Shown: in pieces, positions 24,009 to 33,273 of the stretch
Layout: every line of letters begins with the position of its first letter
Position numbering within the stretch: position 1 is the stretch's first letter
Origin: UBA5109 sp965661005
GTDB lineage: Bacteria; Pseudomonadota; Gammaproteobacteria; Pseudomonadales; Pseudohongiellaceae
Assembly (NCBI GenBank): GCA_965661005.1
Contig: CBFICB010000009.1
Span: 1 to 64,000 of the forward strand
DNA length: 64,000 nucleotides
Reading direction: 5' to 3'
Program-made: the position numbers and the translations under genes
The notes under the pieces: model-generated
Told to the model about the DNA's origin: nothing
The model's database searches: none
What the model saw: the letters and a program-made list of their open reading frames with translations, nothing else

Positions 24009-25319
24009 CTAAAGGCTCTGGAAAATTGGCAGTTGATCAATAGTAGCCTCAATCATTGCCAGCCGATTTAAGTAAGCTTCAGAACTGCGGTTGCCATATT
24101 GAGCAGTGAATTCGGCTTCACTGATGCCGTCAGGGCGACCAAGCGGGGGCATGTATTCACTCTCAAGCTCTAGTTCTGCAAAGAAACGTTGAACTTGCAA
24201 TGCTTTATTCAGATCGCTAGTGGCCAGTTCTCCAATACGAGTACCAATTTGATTGGCTGTAATATCACTGAAGCTGAAGCCGGAATTTCTTCGACTGTCA
24301 TGAACTTCTTTGTAAATAGATAACATATTGGCCATGTTGTTGTCTGCATAAGCAGCAATTGCAGCAGAAGCAACGATATGACGAGGAAGGTCATCTCTAC
24401 CCTCAAGGGTAACTCGCAAAGATCTGCGTGCTGATTCCAAGAGGGGTTCAGCTCCAACTAAATCCTCAATTACCAACTCATCCAGTAAAAAAGCACTAAG
24501 AATCAAAAATATCGCCTGGTTTTCTTCTATAGGGTCTCCTTCACTTTCGATGGCAAGACTGAAAAGAGGCACTAGCAGGTCATTCAGACTTAGAGATCTC
24601 GTGTCTTCGGGCTTTGCATTGAGTGTAGTGCTTAAATGGTTTTGAAAGCTAATTAGCTGGTTATGGGTTGTTTGGTCAATAAGTAGACGGCGAGCCTGAT
24701 CTCTAATCAGGTCAAAATTTTCTGCTGACCAGTTGATTGTGAGACTGAGATAATCTTCATCAACTTCAAATTGCTTGATGGAAGCCAGCATTGATTTTGC
24801 GAGTAGGTAGTTATCATTTTCGGTGAGTTCTTTTTGGCTGTAATTCAAAAAAGGATTAAAAATAATGCTGGGGATTTTAAATTCGCCAAAGATAAGTTCT
24901 TGCAAGATCAAATTATTGTCCTGTTGTTTAAAGCTGGCTTCATAATTTATAAAAGAGCCGAATAAATTAGGCTTGATAGCAAGACTTCCGCCTAACTTGA
25001 TTAAACCAGGTAATAACTCTACTGACATAGCATTGTCTATTAGCCAGTCGAAGTCGTAATTGTTTAATTGTTGAGAAAAATAATTCAACAGGGCCTTAGT
25101 TTCGGCTTCATCTAACTCAATAAATTGATCATTGCTGTTAAATAAATAGCGAGGGTCGTATTCAATTAACATATTTTCAATGCTGCTTATTTCCTGAAAG
25201 CTAAGCTCTGTGTTCAAGGGGTAAGTAGCGCTTTCTTCCAGCACTATAAATAAGCCAAGCAGAGGCACACTGAGTAACAATAATAAAAGCAGACTTGCTG
25301 TGTACTTAAAAAACTTCAT
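24009..25319 (-). CDS. Unknown membrane-anchored periplasmic protein
   Basis: I do not recognise this family. With the ATG at 25319 the product has about 436 residues and begins MKFFKYTASLLLLLLLSVPL, a signal anchor or uncleaved signal peptide; a longer reading from 25376 exists but lacks a ribosome site. The rest is hydrophilic. Two parts can be told apart: an N-terminal beta-rich part (about 30-215, with strands such as YEASFKQQDNNLILQEL) and a helical C-terminal part, ending with a region (about 385-436) that reads like a short conserved tail. It probably acts in the periplasm. Co-transcription with the DksA-like gene is likely; a coiled-coil lipoprotein is divergent. Confidence 0.7.
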   Translation of the reverse strand: MKFFKYTASLLLLLLLSVPLLGLFIVLEESATYPLNTELSFQEISSIENMLIEYDPRYLFNSNDQFIELDEAETKALLNYFSQQLNNYDFDWLIDNAMSVELLPGLIKLGGSLAIKPNLFGSFINYEASFKQQDNNLILQELIFGEFKIPSIIFNPFLNYSQKELTENDNYLLAKSMLASIKQFEVDEDYLSLTINWSAENFDLIRDQARRLLIDQTTHNQLISFQNHLSTTLNAKPEDTRSLSLNDLLVPLFSLAIESEGDPIEENQAIFLILSAFLLDELVIEDLVGAEPLLESARRSLRVTLEGRDDLPRHIVASAAIAAYADNNMANMLSIYKEVHDSRRNSGFSFSDITANQIGTRIGELATSDLNKALQVQRFFAELELESEYMPPLGRPDGISEAEFTAQYGNRSSEAYLNRLAMIEATIDQLPIFQSL

Positions 25320-25435
25320 AGCAAACAGTATACTTAGCCTTGTTTGTTCTGGGTAGTTATCAACAAAAAGTTTCATAAATAGTTGAGTTTTACTGTATTA
25401 TCGCTGCCTTAGTTCTTTGAGCTCCATTTAGGAAT

Positions 25436-26026
25436 ATGAAATTCAATCAAGCTTGTTTAAAAGTTACTCTGCTGGTTCTTGCGATTTTGCTATCCGCCTG
25501 TGCCAATAATAATGTTGTGCCGGAAAATACACCTTCAGAGCAGCAAATGGCTGCTGAGCAGGCTGAATTAGCTCGATTAGAGAGATTGCGAGTTGAGGAA
25601 CTTGAGCGACAAGAGGCAAGCCGACAAGCCGCTCTCGAAGAGGCAGAGCTTCAAAGAGAAGCTGAAGCAATAGAGGCTCGCCGTTTGGCGGAAGAGGCTC
25701 GAATAGCGGCCGAGAGAGAAGCTGAGCAATTACGGCAGGAAGCAGCTTCAGCCAGGCAACAGGCCAGGATTCAAGAACTAAACATGCAGGTTCAAATGCT
25801 AAATGAACAAACGCAAACAATAGAATCGGCAAACAGTGTCTTAAGCCAAGCACTTGAGGCAGCGGAAACCATGTCTGCTGCGCTGAGTGAAGAAAGTGAA
25901 AAATTCAACAATCTTGATTCTGAAACGGGTATTTTAGAGCAAGACATTGATACTGAGAGGCTTGAGCAATTGGCCGAGCAACTGGAACGATTGCGGGCTG
26001 AGGCTGCAGCTCTGCAAAGCCGATAA
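25436..26026 (+). CDS. Coiled-coil lipoprotein
   Basis: A 196-residue protein with a lipoprotein signal (LLVLAILLSAC, Cys about residue 22). A long Glu/Ala/Arg-rich region (about 40-120), rich in LERLRVEELER-like heptads, must form a coiled coil. A second coiled coil occurs near the C-terminus (ERLEQLAEQLERLRAE). It resembles TolA/Pal-associated or Lpp-like spacers in style but not in sequence. Periplasmic attachment to the outer membrane is inferred. It is divergent from the unknown protein gene and about 100 bp before hppA. Confidence 0.75.
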   Translation: MKFNQACLKVTLLVLAILLSACANNNVVPENTPSEQQMAAEQAELARLERLRVEELERQEASRQAALEEAELQREAEAIEARRLAEEARIAAEREAEQLRQEAASARQQARIQELNMQVQMLNEQTQTIESANSVLSQALEAAETMSAALSEESEKFNNLDSETGILEQDIDTERLEQLAEQLERLRAEAAALQSR

Positions 26027-26132
26027 TTCATAGCACATAACACCCCCTTTCTTAGCTTTGTTTGTTCATCGCGTTGTGGTAAAGTGCGCGGGTTTTTTCA
26101 ACCTAATTTTAATTTTTACGGAGAATTTCTGG

Positions 26133-28271
26133 ATGACAATTGCACTAATTATTATCCTGTCCCTTTTGGGGCTTGCCATTGCTTTTTATTACATGAAAAA
26201 AGTGACAGGCATTGCTTTGGACTTGGGGCTTGATGCAGAAGAAAGTGGGCGCCTTAAATCCATTCATGGGGCTATTGCTGAAGGGGCCATGGCTTTCTTA
26301 AAGCAGGAATACAAATACCTGGCTTATTTTATGATTGGTTTTGCAATAGTCATTGCACTATTAATTGATGACCAGCATACGCCAGATGTACGTGAGGGTA
26401 TTTTTACAGCGATTGCTTTTCTGTTTGGTGCAATAATTTCCATCCTTTCAGGTTATATCGGTATGAAAGTAGCCACAGCCGGTAACGCTCGTACTACTGT
26501 CTCTGCCCGCAATAATATTGCTGACGCATTTATTGCCGCCATGAATTCTGGCGCTGTAATGGGCTTTGCTCTGGTAGGTTTGGCGACCCTAGGTTTGATT
26601 ATCATTTATTTAGTGATGGGAGCCTTGTTGCCAAATGTAGAAAATAACGTCCTGATGGAAGTCATAGCGGGCTTTGGTCTTGGCGGTTCTTCTATCGCAC
26701 TTTTTGCACGTGTTGGTGGTGGAATCTTTACCAAAGCTGCTGATGTAGGTGCTGACTTGGTTGGTAAAGTTGAAAAAGGCATACCAGAAGATGATCCCCG
26801 CAACCCGGCCGTTATTGCTGATAACGTTGGAGACAACGTCGGTGACGTAGCGGGTATGGGTGCTGACTTGTTTGGCTCTTGTGCTGAAAGCACCTGTGCC
26901 GCACTGGTCATTTCTGCAATCGCCTTTTCTGCTGACTTAAATGCGATGCTTTACCCTATCATGATTACAGCCGTGGGCATCCCAGTGAGTCTGGTAACCA
27001 AAATGCTGGTACGTGTTCATACCGAAGAACAGGTAGCGCCCGCACTGAAGAAACTGTTGATTATCTCCAGTGTGATTATGGCAGTAGTGCTTTACTTCAT
27101 CACGATGTGGATGATCCCGGATTCATTCGCTATTAATGGTGAAGTTTATTCAAATGCGGGTGTCTACTGGTGTTTCTTCTCGGGATTACTTGCAGGGCTA
27201 GCAGTAGGACTATTAACCGAGTATTACACATCAGATCAATACCGCCCGGTTCAGGACATTGCCAAATCTTGTGAAACAGGTGCAGCCACAAATATTATTT
27301 TCGGCCTGGCGCTAGGCTATAAAAGTACTGTACTGCCTTACGCAGCGATAGCTGTTTCCATATTTGTTTCATGGGAGCTGGCTGGTATGTATGGGATCGC
27401 CATCGCTTCTTTGGGTATGTTGGGAACTCTAGCAATTGCCTTAACGATTGATGCTTATGGCCCTGTCGCTGATAACGCTGGTGGTATTGCTGAAATGGTC
27501 GGTTTGGATAAGGAAGTTCGTCGTCGTACTGATATTCTGGATTCTGCCGGCAACACAACAGCTGCTATTGGTAAAGGTTTTGCTATTGGAGCTGCCATCC
27601 TGACTTCACTGGCTTTGTTCAGTGCATTCTTAACGCATTCACAAAACTTAATGCGCGAGCTTCCTGAATATGGTGTGGACTATGATCTTATCGGCTCCAT
27701 TACATTGCTGGATCCAGTCGTCTTCGTCAGCTTGTTTATGGGAGCAGTGCTGCCGTTCTTGTTCTCGGCGATGACGATGAAGTCTGTCGGTGCTGCTGCT
27801 TACGATATGATCGAAGAAGTTCGTCGTCAATTCCGTGAAATTCCTGGCATTATGGAAGGTCAGGGACGTCCACAATATGCTCAGTGTGTTGCTATTTCTA
27901 CCAAGGCAGCATTACGAGAAATGATAGCACCTGGAGTGCTGATTATGGGCACACCTCTTGTGGTTGGTTTCTTGTTTGGTGTTTCTGCGGTGGCTGGAAT
28001 GTTAGCGGGCTCATTGGTGACGGGTGGTGTACTGGCTATTGCGTCTTCTAATAGTGGTGGAGCCTGGGATAACGCCAAGAAATATATCGAAGCAGGTAAT
28101 CTGGGCGGTAAAGGTTCAGATGAGCATAAAGCAGCAGTGGTTGGTGATACTGTTGGTGACCCGCTTAAAGATACTTCAGGTCCTTCCTTAAATATTCTGA
28201 TTAAATTATCAGCAATTTTGAGTTTGGTATTTGCACCATTCTTCGTTAACTTTGGTGGCATACTGCTTTAA
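26133..28271 (+). CDS. hppA: Membrane H+-translocating pyrophosphatase, K+-dependent type
   Basis: A 712-residue, about 16-helix membrane pyrophosphatase that couples PPi hydrolysis to ion export. The ATG at 26133, after ACGGAG, fits the family; the longer reading from 26058 does not. Catalytic motifs are FTKAADVGADLVGK, DDPRNPAVIADNVGDNVGD, and DTVGDPLKDTSGPS near the C-terminus. Ala in GNTTAAIGKGFAIG marks the K+-dependent subtype (Lys there in K+-independent forms). GADLFGSCAEST has its Glu in the position seen in plant vacuolar H+-pumps rather than the ESY arrangement of Na+ pumps, so proton transport is more likely than sodium. Monocistronic, with its own terminator. Confidence 0.95.
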   Translation: MTIALIIILSLLGLAIAFYYMKKVTGIALDLGLDAEESGRLKSIHGAIAEGAMAFLKQEYKYLAYFMIGFAIVIALLIDDQHTPDVREGIFTAIAFLFGAIISILSGYIGMKVATAGNARTTVSARNNIADAFIAAMNSGAVMGFALVGLATLGLIIIYLVMGALLPNVENNVLMEVIAGFGLGGSSIALFARVGGGIFTKAADVGADLVGKVEKGIPEDDPRNPAVIADNVGDNVGDVAGMGADLFGSCAESTCAALVISAIAFSADLNAMLYPIMITAVGIPVSLVTKMLVRVHTEEQVAPALKKLLIISSVIMAVVLYFITMWMIPDSFAINGEVYSNAGVYWCFFSGLLAGLAVGLLTEYYTSDQYRPVQDIAKSCETGAATNIIFGLALGYKSTVLPYAAIAVSIFVSWELAGMYGIAIASLGMLGTLAIALTIDAYGPVADNAGGIAEMVGLDKEVRRRTDILDSAGNTTAAIGKGFAIGAAILTSLALFSAFLTHSQNLMRELPEYGVDYDLIGSITLLDPVVFVSLFMGAVLPFLFSAMTMKSVGAAAYDMIEEVRRQFREIPGIMEGQGRPQYAQCVAISTKAALREMIAPGVLIMGTPLVVGFLFGVSAVAGMLAGSLVTGGVLAIASSNSGGAWDNAKKYIEAGNLGGKGSDEHKAAVVGDTVGDPLKDTSGPSLNILIKLSAILSLVFAPFFVNFGGILL

Positions 28272-28297
28272 TTTAAAATGTGCTTCATGTATTTATT

Positions 28298-28322
28298 AAA
28301 GGGGCCTTGGAGCCCCTTTTTT
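28298..28322 (+). terminator. Rho-independent terminator after hppA
   Basis: GGGGC (28301-28305) pairs with GCCCC (28312-28316), extended by flanking AAA/TTT, and is followed by a run of seven T. It is 27 bp after the hppA stop. Confidence 0.85.
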
Positions 28323-28373
28323 AATTAAACGTTTTCAAACAGACAGCTTTTAAGGAAAGTTCAAGAGAGTTAT

Positions 28374-29216
28374 ATGAAACAAAGCCAAACTGACAGTAGT
28401 CCCAATCTAACAGGCATAAAAAATATTATCGTTGTTGCATCAGGTAAAGGCGGAGTCGGAAAATCGACTACAGCAGTCAATCTGGCACTTAGCTTAAAGG
28501 ATCAGGGTGCAAAAGTAGGCTTATACGATGCCGATATCTATGGCCCCAGTATTCCGACAATGCTCGGTTTACCAGAGGGTACCCGTCCTGAGATAGTAGA
28601 CGAGCGGACCATGAAGCCGATATCTGCCCATGGTATTTACTGTCACTCAATTGGTTTCCTGGTAGATCCAAATCAGGCCATGGCATGGCGCGGGCCCATG
28701 GTCGTTGGGGCTTTCAACCAAATACTCAATGACACTCTCTGGGAAGATTTGGATTATCTAGTTGTAGATATGCCACCAGGAACAGGTGATATCCAATTAA
28801 GTTTGGCACAATCTGTTCCGGTAACAGGCGCAGTGATTGTCACCACTCCACAAGATGTTGCTTTGTTAGATGCCAAACGGGGCATAGAAATGTTTCGTAA
28901 AGTAGGTATCCCCATCTTGGGTGTAGTAGAGAACATGGGAATACATATATGCAGTGAATGTGGCCATGAAGAGCATATCTTTGGTGAGGGGGGAGCTGAT
29001 CGGATAGCAAAAGATTACACAGTAGATGTGCTGGGAAGTCTTCCTTTAGACTCTGCTATCCGTGAGCGTAGTGATGAGGGTTTACCAATCGTCGCTGCAG
29101 ATGCCTATGGTAAAGTCGCTAAGATTTATCGCAGTATTGCGTTACAGGTAGCGCATACTGTCCAGGACTTAAACAGTAGTTTAAGCTCGCCTAATATCAG
29201 CGTGGTGGATGATTAA
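28374..29216 (+). CDS. apbC: Iron-sulfur cluster carrier protein Mrp/ApbC
   Basis: A 280-residue P-loop protein with the deviant Walker A GKGGVGKSTTAVNLA and the family motifs YDADIYGPSIP and VVDMPPGTGDIQL. The CSEC pair followed by GHEEHIFGEGG is the scaffold cluster site in the Mrp/NBP35 family. It binds and transfers Fe-S clusters in the cytoplasm. It lacks the N-terminal DUF59 domain found in longer Mrp proteins; E. coli Mrp and many others also carry a short form or variable N-terminus. Its end overlaps the end of the convergent darP by 4 bp. Confidence 0.95.
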   Translation: MKQSQTDSSPNLTGIKNIIVVASGKGGVGKSTTAVNLALSLKDQGAKVGLYDADIYGPSIPTMLGLPEGTRPEIVDERTMKPISAHGIYCHSIGFLVDPNQAMAWRGPMVVGAFNQILNDTLWEDLDYLVVDMPPGTGDIQLSLAQSVPVTGAVIVTTPQDVALLDAKRGIEMFRKVGIPILGVVENMGIHICSECGHEEHIFGEGGADRIAKDYTVDVLGSLPLDSAIRERSDEGLPIVAADAYGKVAKIYRSIALQVAHTVQDLNSSLSSPNISVVDD

Positions 29217-29731
29217 TCTTCTTGTTTGAGTTCTCGTAAATATTGAAAGAGCTTTTTACCTGAACTTGCTGGCTTCTTGTGATCCTGTTCTTTCAGAGTC
29301 TGGCGGATTAGCTGACGTAGATATTGAATATCTATAGCTGGATGGTCAATAATTAGCTCCTGTAAAGTTTCTTCAGAACCAGCTAACAGTTTATCCCGTA
29401 ATTCTTCTATCTGCTTGAAAAAACGCTTGTTTAAACTAGCATTGTGCTGGTCCTGATTGAGAACCTGTTCAATTAAAGCGGTATCCGTGTTACGCATTAA
29501 TTTGCCGATAAATTGCAGCTGTCTGCGGCGTGCTTCATGTTTGTTAGGTAAACGTTTGAACTCTTCAATAGCCTTGAGCAACTCAGCCGATAGTTGACAC
29601 TTTGCCAATAACGCGGCATTGATCTCAGTCAGCTTTTTACCTAGATCCTGTAAAGCCAGCATTTCACGCTTGCGCTGACTTTTGCTAACAAATTCTTCTG
29701 TACCATCTAGAGATTCTTGGTTGATATCCAT
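29213..29731 (-). CDS. darP: Ribosome biogenesis factor DarP (YjgA, DUF615)
   Basis: A 172-residue helical, charged protein beginning the conserved part with SKSQRKREMLALQDLGKKL, the hallmark of the YjgA/DUF615 family. E. coli DarP assists 50S subunit maturation. Further conserved features are RRRQLQFIGKLMR and the C-terminal QLIRQTLKEQ. It follows mgtE by 6 bp, a likely two-gene unit. Confidence 0.93.
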   Translation of the reverse strand: MDINQESLDGTEEFVSKSQRKREMLALQDLGKKLTEINAALLAKCQLSAELLKAIEEFKRLPNKHEARRRQLQFIGKLMRNTDTALIEQVLNQDQHNASLNKRFFKQIEELRDKLLAGSEETLQELIIDHPAIDIQYLRQLIRQTLKEQDHKKPASSGKKLFQYLRELKQED

Positions 29732-29737
29732 GTGGTT

Positions 29738-31096
29738 TTAATACAGTAGAGTCGCCAGGCCAAGGAAAGAAAGGAAACCAACCACATCAGTGATAGTGGT
29801 TAAGATAACACTGCCAGCCAAAGCAGGGTCGATTTTTAGTTTCTTGAGGAATATGGGTAATAAGGCGCCAGATAAGGCAGCTACTATGATGGTAATAACC
29901 ATGGCGCCTGCAAATATATAGGCCAGCATATTATCAGAGAACCAGAAGATAGCGATCAAGGCAGCTATAAGGGCCCAGAGTAAGCCATTTAATAAACCAA
30001 CCCCCAACTCACGCCACATCAGCCACAAAGAGTTGGTTTTACCAATCTGGCCAAGCGCCATGCTTCTGATAACCAGAGTAAGCGTCTGGTTTCCGGCAAC
30101 ACCTCCCATGCTTGCGACCACTGTCATCAATACGGCTAAGGCTACAATTTGATCAATGGTGTCAGAAAAACGATTTATGACAACGGCCGCAAGAAATGCG
30201 GTTATCAGATTTACGCCCAACCAAATCGCGCGGCGTTTGGCCGTTTTTAATACAGGCGCAAAGGTATCATCATCTTCATCCAGACCAGCCATGCGCATAA
30301 ATGAGTGGTCGGCATCTTCTCGAATAACATCAACAATATCGTCAATTGTGATTCGACCTAATAATTTTCCTTCTTCGTCAATGACGGGTGCAGAAACCCA
30401 GTCCATTCTTTCAAACAGCTGTGCCACTTCCTTATCGGGCATGGATACTGGAATTGCTTGAAAGTCTGTGATCATAATTTCGCTAACAGTCAGATTAGGG
30501 TCTGAAACCAGCACTTTGCGCAAGGGAAGCAGGCCAACTAAATGGTCATCACGACTAACGACTAGAATATTATCTGTCATGCTTGGAATTTCATCATGGC
30601 GCCGCAAATAGCGTAGCACTACATCCAGAGTGTGACTGCGCCTTACAGTAATTGTGTCTGTATTTAAGAGGCCGCCGGCAGTATCTTCTGGATAGAATAG
30701 AACAGCTTCTAAGCGTTGTCGGTCCTGGTCACCCATGGCCAAGAGCACTTCATTAATTACTTGTTCAGGAAGCTGTTGCAGAATGTCAGCCAGGTCATCG
30801 GTTTCTAGTCCTTCTGTGAGGCTGGCAACTTCAGTTGGACTTAGCTTATTGAGGATATCGCTCTGTATATCCTCATTAAGAAAATTTAGAACATCGCCTT
30901 CATTTTCCTTAGCTACCAGGCGCCACAATATTTCTCGGGCTTTATGTGGAGAAGATTCAAGTAAATGTGCGATAGTAGGTGCCGGCAATTTATTGAGCAT
31001 TTGCCGCACATGCACGAAGGAGCCACTTTCCAGAGCGATACCCAGTGCTTCAAGTTGCTCCTGGGTTTGGTTAGTTTTTTCACTCGCTTGAGGCAT
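29738..31096 (-). CDS. mgtE: Magnesium transporter MgtE
   Basis: A 452-residue MgtE channel: an N-terminal helical superhelical domain (about 20-125), a CBS pair (about 130-255, including GLLNTDTITVRRSHTL and GRITIDDIVDVIREDAD) and five C-terminal membrane helices from about 285. The transmembrane part contains TVVASMGGVAGNQTL, the family pore region. The cytosolic domains close the pore when Mg2+ is abundant. The 100-bp upstream region is too short and unstructured to suggest an M-box riboswitch. Confidence 0.96.
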   Translation of the reverse strand: MPQASEKTNQTQEQLEALGIALESGSFVHVRQMLNKLPAPTIAHLLESSPHKAREILWRLVAKENEGDVLNFLNEDIQSDILNKLSPTEVASLTEGLETDDLADILQQLPEQVINEVLLAMGDQDRQRLEAVLFYPEDTAGGLLNTDTITVRRSHTLDVVLRYLRRHDEIPSMTDNILVVSRDDHLVGLLPLRKVLVSDPNLTVSEIMITDFQAIPVSMPDKEVAQLFERMDWVSAPVIDEEGKLLGRITIDDIVDVIREDADHSFMRMAGLDEDDDTFAPVLKTAKRRAIWLGVNLITAFLAAVVINRFSDTIDQIVALAVLMTVVASMGGVAGNQTLTLVIRSMALGQIGKTNSLWLMWRELGVGLLNGLLWALIAALIAIFWFSDNMLAYIFAGAMVITIIVAALSGALLPIFLKKLKIDPALAGSVILTTITDVVGFLSFLGLATLLY

Positions 31097-31199
31097 AATT
31101 TCCTGGAAACTTCACAAAGACATCTGATATCGGAAGTGGGTATTATAACAGTGCGAAGGCTGCAAAGCCTTAGAAAGAAGGATTTGCCTAGAAAAATTC

Positions 31200-32885
31200 A
31201 TGACAGATAATAAATTTCAAATAGTCATAGCCTCACTGGTTGTCATTGGGTTTTCAGTATTGGCTTGGTCTGTCCAGCCTGCTGCTGCAGAAAGTGGCAT
31301 TGTTTGGTATAGCATCTTACCACCCGTTATTGCGGTGGCTTTTGCCATTGCTACCAGGCGTTTATTGCTAAGTCTGGCGGCAGGAGTTGTTCTGGGAAGT
31401 GTATTAATTAATGTACCACCGGCATTTAGCCAAGCATCTGCGTGGACTTCGAGCATAGTAACCCTAGGCCTGCAACTGTGGAGTGTAATAAGCGACCCTT
31501 TTAATTTAGCGGTGCTTGCGTTCATTATGTTGATGTTGACTATGGTTAGTATAGTGATTCTTTCAGGGGGCTTGCTGGCGATAGTTAAATGGCTTGAGCA
31601 ATATGCGAAAGGTCCGAGATCAACGCAGTTAATTACTACCCTCATGGGATTTTTGGTGTTTATTGATGATTATGCCAATGTCATGATTGTTGGTACGTCC
31701 ATGCGGCCAATTTCGGACTCAATGCTAGTGAGTAGAGAAAAACTGGCATTTATCGTTGATGCTACAGCGGCACCGATATCGAGCATAGCATTGATGTCTA
31801 CCTGGATAGGTTATGAGCTTGGCATTTTTTCTGATGTTAGTGTGGCACTAGGTTTCAATCGTGATGCCTATTCAATGTTTCTTGATGCACTAAGCTTTCG
31901 TTTTTACTGCATCTTTATGATCTTGTTTATTTTTGTGAATATCTGGTCTCGTCGCGAGTATGGAGGAATGTTGCTTGCAGAACGAAGGGCGCGATTAGGA
32001 GAAGTTAGCGCAGCTGATGCAATTTTGTTAAGCAAGGTTAATGACAACGTTGTACCTGAAAAAAATGCCAGGATTAGAATGTCCACGGCATTTTATCCTT
32101 TTGGCATTTTATTTTTTATATTGTTTGTCGGGCTCTGGATTGATGGTGGTGGTTTAACGTTGATTGCTGAGACGCCAATGAGCCTCTTTAGCTTAAGTGC
32201 CTGGCGAGAAGTTATATCTGCATCTGAGAATAATGTGCACGTTCTGAATATTGCAGGTTTGTTGGCACTGTTAACAGCAATATTCTGCTCCATTGTTATA
32301 GCGACTGTACCCAGGCAATCAATTGGTAGGGCGATTAAACAGGGTGCAAAGTCGGCTTTCTACCCCTGGCAAATCTTAATTCTGGCTTGGACGCTAAGTG
32401 CTTTATGTAACGAACTGCAAACAGGACCGTTTCTGGTGGCAGTAGTTGGTGATTCTATGCCTGTGCTTATTTATCCAGTGATTGTTTTTATTCTGAGTGC
32501 AGCAGCCGCTATCGCCACTGGTACTGCCTGGGGAACGATGGCGATTTTTATTCCCATAACATCTCAACTTGCCTTTCAGTTGGATGGAGGTATTTATGGC
32601 TTAGTGACTATCATGAGCCTCGCTGCTGTGCTTGATGGTGCGATTTTTGGTGATCATTGCTCACCAATTTCAGATACCACTGTGATGAGTTCAATTGCGA
32701 CATCTTGCGACCATATTCATCATGTACGAACTCAGTTTCCTTATGCTTTACTGGTTGCAGTTGCCGCCATTGGATTAGGCTATATTCCGGCCATACTTGG
32801 CACCCCTTTATGGCTGGCAATGATGATGGTGGTGGTTTTTTTTGGTTTATTTCTGGTATTGGTGGCGAAAAAGGTAAAAGACTAG
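31200..32885 (+). CDS. NhaC-family Na+/H+ antiporter
   Basis: A 561-residue polytopic membrane protein. The family core is clear: FLVFIDDYANVMIVGTSMRPISD (two acidic residues in a membrane helix), DATAAPISSIALMSTWIGYE, and the C-terminal GAIFGDHCSPISDTTVMSS segment. About 11-12 membrane segments can be counted. NhaC-type proteins exchange Na+ for H+, or couple Na+ to other solutes such as lactate/malate, so the exact substrate is uncertain. It is divergent from mgtE, with 103 bp between them. Together with the H+-PPase this suggests active sodium and proton management. Confidence 0.88.
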   Translation: MTDNKFQIVIASLVVIGFSVLAWSVQPAAAESGIVWYSILPPVIAVAFAIATRRLLLSLAAGVVLGSVLINVPPAFSQASAWTSSIVTLGLQLWSVISDPFNLAVLAFIMLMLTMVSIVILSGGLLAIVKWLEQYAKGPRSTQLITTLMGFLVFIDDYANVMIVGTSMRPISDSMLVSREKLAFIVDATAAPISSIALMSTWIGYELGIFSDVSVALGFNRDAYSMFLDALSFRFYCIFMILFIFVNIWSRREYGGMLLAERRARLGEVSAADAILLSKVNDNVVPEKNARIRMSTAFYPFGILFFILFVGLWIDGGGLTLIAETPMSLFSLSAWREVISASENNVHVLNIAGLLALLTAIFCSIVIATVPRQSIGRAIKQGAKSAFYPWQILILAWTLSALCNELQTGPFLVAVVGDSMPVLIYPVIVFILSAAAAIATGTAWGTMAIFIPITSQLAFQLDGGIYGLVTIMSLAAVLDGAIFGDHCSPISDTTVMSSIATSCDHIHHVRTQFPYALLVAVAAIGLGYIPAILGTPLWLAMMMVVVFFGLFLVLVAKKVKD

Positions 32886-33003
32886 GGTTTTAGGAGAATT
32901 ATTGGAATTAGGGGAGCTAGGGGGACTAAGAGAAGCGCTAAGGATTATTCGCTTTCCTTTTCTGTTTTTTCTTCTTTTCTGCCCCTGAGCATTGCTTATT
33001 AGC

Positions 33004-33270
33004 TTACTCTTCGTCGAATTTGTTTTCGACCAAAGCATTAATAGTTTTAAAGGCTTCTAGCTCATCACTGCCATTTAATTTTATATCCAGCACTGTGCCA
33101 GGTGATGCCGCAAGTAGCATAATCGACAGTATGCTCTTACCGTCTACCATTTTATCCTGACTGCCGATTTCAAATTGGCATTCAAATTGGTTAACAACTT
33201 CAACTAGTTTTGCCGCTGCTCGAGCATGCAAGCCAGCCTTGTTGCTGATTGTGATTTTGTCTTCGATCAT
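33004..33270 (-). CDS. ptsO: Phosphocarrier NPr (HPr-like)
   Basis: An 88-residue HPr-family protein. The phosphorylated His15 is in NKAGLHARAAAKL, and the regulatory-helix region KSILSIMLLAASPGT is conserved. It belongs to the nitrogen PTS: PtsP to NPr to EIIA-Ntr. The gene is 3 bp after rapZ, the standard gammaproteobacterial order; ptsP is not in this window. Confidence 0.95.
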   Translation of the reverse strand: MIEDKITISNKAGLHARAAAKLVEVVNQFECQFEIGSQDKMVDGKSILSIMLLAASPGTVLDIKLNGSDELEAFKTINALVENKFDEE

Positions 33271-33273
33271 ATA

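Noticed and set aside
31097..31199. Possible Mg2+ riboswitch in front of mgtE.
   Set aside because: The region is only about 100 bp and shows no M-box-like set of hairpins.
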